From contig BOKF01000033.1 of assembly GCA_016860845.1 (NCBI GenBank), forward strand, positions 32,253 through 96,252: a stretch of DNA of 64,000 nt, in the 5' to 3' direction. Numbering within the stretch: position 1 is the first letter of the stretch; every line of letters begins with the position of its first letter. The notes under the pieces were generated by a model. The model saw nothing but the letters and a program-made list of their open reading frames with translations. It ran no database searches and was not told where the DNA came from. Both the position numbers and the translations under genes were made by a program. Positions 58,436 through 64,000 of the stretch are shown piece by piece. Source of the DNA: Chloroflexota bacterium. Lineage in GTDB: Bacteria; Chloroflexota; Anaerolineae; 4572-78; J111.

Positions 58436-60169
58436 ATGAGCGAAAAGTTTCAACTCCACTGGACGCGTGTGGTAAAGATCGGTTTGATTGGGGGGGGGGT
58501 GGCCCTGTTGCTTTCGCTGGTAGGCATGGTTGAAGCCTTTAACAAGCGAGACATCATTGCCGGTGTAATTTCGTTGGGCCAAATTCTGCTCCTGATCATA
58601 ACCTTTGCCATTGGCTATACCGCCGCCAAGCGAAACGGCAGCCACGACTGGCGGGCGATTTTGATCAGCAGCTTGCTGGCCGGTTTAATTGTCGGCGGTG
58701 TCGTAGCCGGTTTTGTACTGTTGAGCAAAGTCATTAACATGCGGCCCGTCTTGGTCAACGCATCCCCACCTCTTTTCCAGATTCTGACATTCAATCAAAA
58801 AAGCACCGCTACGGCGGTTTTGTATTTACTGGCGGGCGGCGCTGGGGTTGGCTTAATTGCCGGGCTGGTTTATTCGCTCCCGGCCCGAATCCGCCAGGCT
58901 ATTATCCTGGGTTTGATTTGGGTTGCGCTGATCGGTTTGCTCCAGGATTTGATCCGTCTCACCCTGACCCCCTGGCCGCAGGCTGCCAAGACGGTCAGTT
59001 GGATGTTTGGGGCCAGAAACCAAAAGGGTTTGTCTGTCATCGGGGCAATCGTGGTTTTAGTTGTTGTGGCGGGGGGTCAATACCTCTGGACAAGTTGGAA
59101 ACCCGCCGCCCAAGCACGCTATCGCGAAATGCCGGTTAACCGTCAAAATACGATGCGCTACGGCAGTTTGTTCATTATTGCCTTGCTCTTGATCTTTTTG
59201 CCCAATTTGCTCGGCCCATTCCTCAGTGAGGTGGCAACCACCGTTGGGCTGTACATCCTGATGGGTCTCGGGTTGAATATAGTTGTCGGTTTTGCCGGGC
59301 TGCTTGATTTGGGCTACGTAGCCTTTTTTGCTATCGGAGCCTATACCATGGGCGTCTTAACCACCAGCGGCGGCGAGTTGACCACTTCAGCGCAGTGGAC
59401 CTTTTGGGAAGCGCTGCCAGTTGCCGTAGTCGCTTCGGTGCTGGCCGGGGTCATCCTGGGAGTGCCGGTGCTTCACATTCGCGGCGACTACCTGGCCATT
59501 GTCACACTCGGCTTTGGCGAAATCATCCGTATCCTGGCCCTGTCTGACATGCTCAAACCCCATATCGGCGGCTCGCAAGGTATTGTCCAGGTTGCCAGAG
59601 CGCAAATTGGCGGACTTACCTTTGATAATGCCCAGAAATTGTACTATTTAATTTTAATTGCCTGTTTGATCGGCGCCTTTGTCGCCCTCCGCTTAAAAGA
59701 CTCGCGGGTTGGCCGGGCCTGGATGGCCATGCGCGAGGACGAAGACGTGGCCCAGGCGATGGGTATTAATTTGGTGGCGACCAAACTCATGGCCTTTGGG
59801 GCTGGCGCTGCCTTCTCCGGGTTAAGCGGTGCTATTTTTGCCAGCAAATTAGCTACTATTTACCCACACAGCTTTAACTTGTTGATTTCAATCAACGTTC
59901 TCGCGTTGATTATTGTCGGCGGTATGGGCAGTATTCCCGGTGTCATTGTGGGCGCACTGGCCCTGGTAGGTCTGCCGGAGCTGCTGCGGGAGTTTGACGA
60001 GTTTCGTTTGTTGGTCTACGGGGCGGTACTGGTGGCGATGATGGTGTACCGGCCCGAGGGTTTGTGGCCGGAAAAAACCCGCCAGCGTGAACTCCACGCG
60101 GAAGAACCGGCCGAAGAGCCGGTTGTCGAGTTAAAAAGTGCAACATCAGCCGCAACGAGTGGTCAATAA
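58436..60169 (+). CDS. livM: Branched-chain amino acid type ABC permease LivM with a long N-terminal extension
   Basis: 577 aa, against 320-430 for typical LivM. The LivM core begins near residue 265 (YILMGLGLNIVVGFAGLLDLGYVAFFAIGAY). It continues to GGMGSIPGVIVGALALVGLPELLREF near 500-525, with GRAWMAMREDEDVAQAMGI near 432. About 240 residues precede it and contain about six further hydrophobic segments. The first 60 residues look like a two-helix small membrane domain. The C-terminus is a Glu/Pro/Ala-rich tail. Starts 11 bp after livH; its stop overlaps the livG start by one base. Confidence 0.9.
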   Translation: MSEKFQLHWTRVVKIGLIGGGVALLLSLVGMVEAFNKRDIIAGVISLGQILLLIITFAIGYTAAKRNGSHDWRAILISSLLAGLIVGGVVAGFVLLSKVINMRPVLVNASPPLFQILTFNQKSTATAVLYLLAGGAGVGLIAGLVYSLPARIRQAIILGLIWVALIGLLQDLIRLTLTPWPQAAKTVSWMFGARNQKGLSVIGAIVVLVVVAGGQYLWTSWKPAAQARYREMPVNRQNTMRYGSLFIIALLLIFLPNLLGPFLSEVATTVGLYILMGLGLNIVVGFAGLLDLGYVAFFAIGAYTMGVLTTSGGELTTSAQWTFWEALPVAVVASVLAGVILGVPVLHIRGDYLAIVTLGFGEIIRILALSDMLKPHIGGSQGIVQVARAQIGGLTFDNAQKLYYLILIACLIGAFVALRLKDSRVGRAWMAMREDEDVAQAMGINLVATKLMAFGAGAAFSGLSGAIFASKLATIYPHSFNLLISINVLALIIVGGMGSIPGVIVGALALVGLPELLREFDEFRLLVYGAVLVAMMVYRPEGLWPEKTRQRELHAEEPAEEPVVELKSATSAATSGQ

Positions 60170-60957
60170 TGTCAAAACTTAAAGTTCAGAAACTGGTTAA
60201 ACGATTTGGTGGGCTGGTCGCTATTGGCGACCTGGATTTGGATATTAAGGAAAAGGCCATCCATAGTGTGATAGGGCCTAACGGCGCTGGTAAAACTACC
60301 CTGTTTAACTGTATCACCGGCTTTTACAAGCCCGAAGAGGGCGACATTCTCCTGGACGGTGAGTCTTTGCTTGGTAAATTGCCGGATCAAATCACCCAAA
60401 AGGGTATTGCCCGGACCTACCAAAATATTCGCCTGTTTGCCAATATGCCGGCTATAGAGAACGTCTTGGTTGGGCTGCACAGCCATTTAAAATCGGGGTT
60501 GGCCGGGGCCATCTTTCGTTCCCCCAGGGTTAGGCAAGAGGAAAGCGAAGCCCTGGAAGAAGCCCGCCGGCTGCTCCGTTTTGTTGGCCTGATCGGCAAA
60601 GGCGACCTGCTGGCCAAGAATCTGCCTTATGGCGATCAGCGCCGGCTGGAAATCGCGCGCGCCCTGGCCAGCAAACCCAAAGTGCTGCTGCTCGACGAGC
60701 CAACCGCCGGAATGAACCCCCAGGAAACAGCCGAGATGACCCACTTCATCCAGAATCTGCGGGACGCGCTTGGCATCACTATTTTGTTGATTGAGCACGA
60801 CATGCGGGTGGTGATGGGTATTTCAGAAACCGTCAGTGTGCTCGACTATGGGGTCAAAATTGCCGAAGGCGTGCCGGCTGAGATTCAGCGGAATACGCGC
60901 GTGATTGAAGCTTACCTGGGACGCGGCGTTGTCGCCAATTTGGAGCAGGCCGCCTGA
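60169..60957 (+). CDS. livG: Branched-chain amino acid type ABC ATPase LivG
   Basis: 262 aa. Walker A GPNGAGKTT near 38-46, Q-loop ARTYQNIRLF near 83-92, signature region LPYGDQRRLEIARAL near 152-166 (LivG-type variant of LSGGQ), Walker B VLLLDEPTAGMNP near 172-184, switch His in LIEHDM near 205. It powers the LivHM channel as a heterodimer with LivF. ATG overlaps the LivM stop (TAATG). Confidence 0.95.
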   Translation: MSKLKVQKLVKRFGGLVAIGDLDLDIKEKAIHSVIGPNGAGKTTLFNCITGFYKPEEGDILLDGESLLGKLPDQITQKGIARTYQNIRLFANMPAIENVLVGLHSHLKSGLAGAIFRSPRVRQEESEALEEARRLLRFVGLIGKGDLLAKNLPYGDQRRLEIARALASKPKVLLLDEPTAGMNPQETAEMTHFIQNLRDALGITILLIEHDMRVVMGISETVSVLDYGVKIAEGVPAEIQRNTRVIEAYLGRGVVANLEQAA

Positions 60958-60986
60958 GCTATCCTCTATCTGTGGAGCATAAGTCC

Positions 60987-61700
60987 ATGCCTCTTCTCGA
61001 AATCAACGATGTACACACCTATTATGGCAATATCCATGCCCTCAAAGGCATCTCGCTAACCGTCGAAGAAGGCGAAATTGTGACCCTGATCGGCGGGAAT
61101 GGGGCGGGCAAAAGCACCACCCTCAAAACCATCAGCGGCCTGCTCCAGCCGCGTCAAGGCTCGGTCCATTTCGACGGCGAAGATTTGCGCAAATACAAGC
61201 CACACGATCTGGTTAGCAAAGGGCTGGCGATGGTCCCGGAGGGTCGGGGCGTTTTTGCCAGCCTGACCGTTTCTGAAAATCTGGACATGGGCGCCTACCA
61301 TCGCCGGGACGGGCGGGGCATTGCCCAGGATATGGATCTTTCCTTTACTCTTTTCCCGCGTCTGAAAGAACGCCGCCAGCAGGTTGCCGGAACTCTCAGC
61401 GGGGGTGAGCAGCAAATGCTGGCCACCGCCCGCGCCTTGATGGCCCGGCCCCGCCTGTTGCTGATGGACGAACCTTCGATGGGTTTAGCCCCCATTCTCG
61501 TCGAGAGCATCTTTGACAAGATTAGCGAAATTAATCGCAGCGGAACGACGATCCTGCTAGTTGAACAAAATGCCAACGTCGCCCTCGCCATTGCTCATCG
61601 AGGCTATGTGCTGCAAACAGGTGAGATTGTTCTGGCCGATAGCGCCGAGAATTTGCGTCACAACCAAATGGTACGCCAGGCCTACCTGGGCGAGATTTAA
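60987..61700 (+). CDS. livF: Branched-chain amino acid type ABC ATPase LivF
   Basis: Start ATG 60987 (GTGGAG about 10 nt upstream) gives 237 aa, the usual length. Motifs: IGGNGAGKST near 35-44, the LivF-typical AMVPEGRGVFASLTVSENL near 88-106, LSGGEQQMLATARALM near 137-152, LLLMDEPSMGLAP near 158-170 and the switch His. The usual LivF second ATPase; it probably pairs with LivG. 30 bp after livG. Confidence 0.95.
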   Translation: MPLLEINDVHTYYGNIHALKGISLTVEEGEIVTLIGGNGAGKSTTLKTISGLLQPRQGSVHFDGEDLRKYKPHDLVSKGLAMVPEGRGVFASLTVSENLDMGAYHRRDGRGIAQDMDLSFTLFPRLKERRQQVAGTLSGGEQQMLATARALMARPRLLLMDEPSMGLAPILVESIFDKISEINRSGTTILLVEQNANVALAIAHRGYVLQTGEIVLADSAENLRHNQMVRQAYLGEI

Positions 61701-61727
61701 AAATAAGCCACTGATTCAAGTACCTGC

Positions 61728-62513
61728 ATGCAAAATCCAGTCGTCTCAATTCAGAACGTCAATAAGATTTTTGGTGAAGGTACTGCTAACCAAGTCCATG
61801 CCCTTAAAGATATCAGCCTGGTGATCCAACCCAATGAGTTTATTTCACTCATTGGACCGTCCGGCTGTGGCAAGTCAACTCTTTTGCGCATCATTGGCGA
61901 TTTGACTGGCATTAGCGCCGGTAAGGTATCTATCAACAACAAAACTGCTCACCAGGCTCGCCTCGACCGCGATTATGGTATGGTCTTTCAGGCTGCTACC
62001 TTATACGATTGGCGGACCGTAGCTAAAAATGTGCAACTCCCCTTGGAGTTAATGAACTATGCCAAAGAGAAAAAAGAGGCCCGCACCCGCGAAATGCTGG
62101 CGCTGGTAGAGTTAAGCGAATTTGCCAAGCACTTCCCCTGGCAGCTCTCCGGCGGGATGCAGCAGCGGGTGGCCATTGCCCGTGCATTGAGTTTTGAGCC
62201 GTCCATTCTGCTAATGGATGAACCGTTCGGGGCTTTGGACGAGATGACGCGCGAGCGGTTAAATCTGGAACTCCTCAATATCTGGCAGAAAACTCGCACC
62301 ACCATCATTTTTGTCACCCACAGCATTACCGAAGCCGTTTTTCTTTCAACTCGCGTTATCGTCATGTCCGCCCGGCCCGGGCGCATTACCACCGATATAA
62401 AGATTGACCTGCCTCATCCTCGCACGACCGACACGCGCGAAAATGTTCGATTCTTTGAACTGGAAACTGAGGTACGCGAAGCCCTGCGCAAGAGTGAAAG
62501 TAAACGGGAATGA
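61728..62513 (+). CDS. ABC ATPase of the nitrate/sulfonate/taurine (SsuB/TauB) type
   Basis: 261 aa. Walker A GPSGCGKST near 43-51, Q-loop GMVFQAATLYDWRTV near 84-98 (the second aromatic/Asp is typical of the SsuB group), signature LSGGMQQRVAIARAL near 137-151, Walker B ILLMDEPFGALDE near 158-170 and the switch His in THSITEA. It serves the permease that starts 4 bp before its end and probably also the one at 56155. This is clearly a different subfamily from LivG/LivF. Confidence 0.94.
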   Translation: MQNPVVSIQNVNKIFGEGTANQVHALKDISLVIQPNEFISLIGPSGCGKSTLLRIIGDLTGISAGKVSINNKTAHQARLDRDYGMVFQAATLYDWRTVAKNVQLPLELMNYAKEKKEARTREMLALVELSEFAKHFPWQLSGGMQQRVAIARALSFEPSILLMDEPFGALDEMTRERLNLELLNIWQKTRTTIIFVTHSITEAVFLSTRVIVMSARPGRITTDIKIDLPHPRTTDTRENVRFFELETEVREALRKSESKRE

Positions 62514-63460
62514 GTGATCGTCTCCAAAAGTATTTAGCTCCGGTTATTGTTTTGATTGCGATCCTGGCGCTGTGGGAAGGTTTGGTGGCAGCTTTTCAAA
62601 TTGAGAAGTTTTTGCTGCCACGGCCCTCGGTCATCCTGGCAAATTTTGCTCAGGTGTTTATCTTTGAGGCCGAAGATGCCGCCGCATCTACCACGCCGGT
62701 TCCCCCACCCACCACTGACCAATTGCTGGTGTTTGTCCCGGCTCAGGCCTCCCGCGACAAACTGGAGAGTGCCCTCGCCCGCAACTTCGCCGAATTCTCT
62801 TTGTTTGGCAACCAAGTCGTCCTGGTAAAGGGGGCCAATCTCGACCCCATTCTGCAAGCGGCTTTCTATACCCTGCGCGAAGCTTTGGGTGGTTTCACGC
62901 TTGGCTGCACGCTGGGAGTTTTAGTAGCCCTGGCTACGGCCCGTTGGACTCTTTCCCGCGAAGCGTTGATGCCATTTGCTATTGCCGCCAATTCGACCCC
63001 AATTATTGCTTTTGCCCCCATTATGAATAACTGGTTTGGCCTGGACAAACCCTTTTCCAAAATGGCTATTGTCGCCATTATGGTTTTCTTCCCCATGATG
63101 ATTAATACTGTGCGCGGCTTAATCTCCGTTGACCCTCGCTCTTTAGAACTGATGCGCTCCTATGCTGCCACTGAATTCGAAATCCTCTTCAAACTGCGCC
63201 TGCCCACTTGCCTGCCTTATCTTTTTAACGGTTTCAAAGTAGCAGCCGCGCTGAGCATGATCGGTGCGGTGGTGGGCGAATATTTTGGCGGTCCCCGGAT
63301 CGCTCTGGGTGTCTTCATTACCCAGGAAGCAGCCTTGTTTCGATTTGCTTCAGCCTGGGCCGCCATTATTGTCGCCTGCATCCTGGGCATCGCCTTATAT
63401 CTGGTTATTTTAGCCGCCGAACGACTGGCTATGCCCTGGCACGTCTCCTTTAGAAATTGA
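62510..63460 (+). CDS. ABC permease of the nitrate/taurine/pyrimidine type with an extracytoplasmic insert
   Basis: 316 aa; ATG overlaps the ATPase stop (ATGA). The first helix (about 10-32) is followed by a segment of about 80 residues (about 45-125) rich in Pro/Thr and without helices, longer than in typical family members. The core follows: ANSTPIIAFAPIMNNWFGL near 163-181, VRGLISVDPRSLELMRSYAATEFEILFK near 205-232 (EAA loop with conserved Gly), then GAVVGEYFGG. The sequence of its C-terminal half is similar to the permease at 56155, so the pair may form a heterodimeric channel with one ATPase. Confidence 0.93.
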   Translation: MSDRLQKYLAPVIVLIAILALWEGLVAAFQIEKFLLPRPSVILANFAQVFIFEAEDAAASTTPVPPPTTDQLLVFVPAQASRDKLESALARNFAEFSLFGNQVVLVKGANLDPILQAAFYTLREALGGFTLGCTLGVLVALATARWTLSREALMPFAIAANSTPIIAFAPIMNNWFGLDKPFSKMAIVAIMVFFPMMINTVRGLISVDPRSLELMRSYAATEFEILFKLRLPTCLPYLFNGFKVAAALSMIGAVVGEYFGGPRIALGVFITQEAALFRFASAWAAIIVACILGIALYLVILAAERLAMPWHVSFRN

Positions 63461-63594
63461 AAATTGAAAATTAACTGTTGACAATTTTATATCTTGAAAG
63501 GGGGTGGTAACTAAAACAACAGGACAAAAATTGGTATTGTCTTCAGGAGTTTAGTTACAATTTATAGTTAATTTTTGTTAGGAGGAGATTTAAT

Positions 63595-64000
63595 ATGAGT
63601 AAGCGACTGTTTTGGTTACTGAGCTTGTTGGTAGCCATAGCGATGCTGATGGCTGCCTGTACCGGCGCGACACCTCAAACAGCCCCGGCTGAAAAACCGG
63701 CGGCGACAGAAGAAGCGGCAGCTCCAACCGAAGCCCCCGCAGCGACAGAAGAAGCGGCGGCTCCAACCGAAGCCCCCGCAGCGACAGAAGAAGCGGCAGC
63801 CACCGAAGCCCCGGCGGCCACCGAAGAGGCCGCGGCGACAGAAGAAGCGGCGGCTTCGACTGAAGGCTGCACCGATGCGATTGGTTGTGTGGATATTGCA
63901 GCGGGGGATCCGATCCACATTGCCTGGATCCAAACCGTCTCCGGGGCCACCGCACCTTTAGGCTCCGACGAAGTGCGGGGCGTCGAAATTGCCGTGGATG
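63595..64000 (+). CDS. LivK-like substrate-binding lipoprotein, 3'-partial
   Basis: ATG 63595 follows GGAGGAG and is open to the right edge (135 codons). The signal peptide has the lipobox ending LMAAC, with Cys22 the acylated residue. A low-complexity linker of Glu/Ala/Pro/Thr units spans about 28-88. After a short Cys-containing segment, the binding fold opens with DPIHIAWIQTVSGATAPLGS and DEVRGVEIAVD, the start typical of periplasmic-binding-protein type 1 (LivK) proteins. It would supply ligand to LivHMGF. The ligand is not readable from this part. Confidence 0.9.
   Translation, partial: MSKRLFWLLSLLVAIAMLMAACTGATPQTAPAEKPAATEEAAAPTEAPAATEEAAAPTEAPAATEEAAATEAPAATEEAAATEEAAASTEGCTDAIGCVDIAAGDPIHIAWIQTVSGATAPLGSDEVRGVEIAVD
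63703..63817. repeat. 39-bp tandem repeat encoding the lipoprotein linker
   Basis: Units at 63703-63741 and 63742-63780 are nearly identical, followed by a degenerate third copy. Each encodes ATEEAAAPTEAPA-like residues and keeps the reading frame. It looks like replication-slippage expansion. Confidence 0.85.

Noticed and set aside
1..64000. tRNA or rRNA genes
   Set aside because: I looked for the T-loop pattern GGTTCGAATCC and for conserved rRNA blocks in the intergenic gaps and saw none.

Overview
The window most resembles a chromosomal segment of a Chloroflexota bacterium, probably class Anaerolineae or a relative. This is inferred from gene content, because no rRNA or tRNA gene is present. 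Supporting signs are secreted lipoproteins with long Thr/Pro/Glu/Ala linkers, a quinate-5-dehydrogenase-like protein, LysM and SH3 surface proteins, many GAF-type kinases, and short palindromic repeats in almost every intergenic gap. I see no phage, insertion sequence, integrase or CRISPR array. It reads as ordinary core and housekeeping chromosome with some lineage-specific genes.

Layout. 1-8.2 kb: a VKOR-type disulfide enzyme cut by the left edge, a Crp/Fnr regulator, a propeller/glycosidase-like lipoprotein, moeA, a zinc-ribbon membrane protein and a large PKD-domain membrane protein. 8.5-8.8 kb: a 6S RNA candidate with promoter and terminator. 8.9-13.4 kb: a divergent redox block, with a glutamate-cysteine-ligase-like gene and a small membrane gene on the minus strand and zwf-pgl-tpx on the plus strand (NADPH supply plus peroxide removal). 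13.5-28.6 kb: envelope functions, including a duplicated membrane protein, a GH99/SH3 protein, a four-gene operon (P-type ATPase, rhomboid, GT2, TVP38), a lipase, an Ig-like/LysM protein, a five-repeat helix-hairpin-helix protein, mscL and cardiolipin synthase. 28.7-36.4 kb: a DEAD-box helicase behind a probable attenuator, a TPR protein, two sensor kinases, an RsbW-like protein and an O-antigen-ligase-like protein. 36.7-42.6 kb: a three-gene acyl-CoA carboxylase, an S1-domain protein and an inositol-monophosphatase-family enzyme. 42.7-50.1 kb: two tandem paralogous secreted proteins, MazG, a lipoprotein, a site-2 protease and an ABC exporter. 50.2-55 kb: an unassigned structured RNA, a pair of unrecognised proteins, a LysM/M23 peptidase and a HAD phosphatase. 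55.1-64 kb: a quinate-dehydrogenase-like gene and a large transporter operon.

The 56.1-64.0 kb operon interleaves a complete LivHMGF branched-chain-type importer with one ATPase and two permeases of the nitrate/taurine/pyrimidine type. It ends in a LivK-like lipoprotein cut by the right edge.

The most interesting element is the 50253-50462 RNA. It has its own promoter and intrinsic terminator, and every exposed loop is C-rich (CCUCCC twice, CCCC, ACCCCACCC, CACCCA). That suggests a multi-loop small RNA able to pair with Shine-Dalgarno sequences. Other points worth a second look are the 6S RNA, the leader terminator before the DEAD-box helicase, a transporter permease with no canonical start codon, a recurrent extended -10 promoter (TGCTAYAAT), and several protein families with internal duplications.
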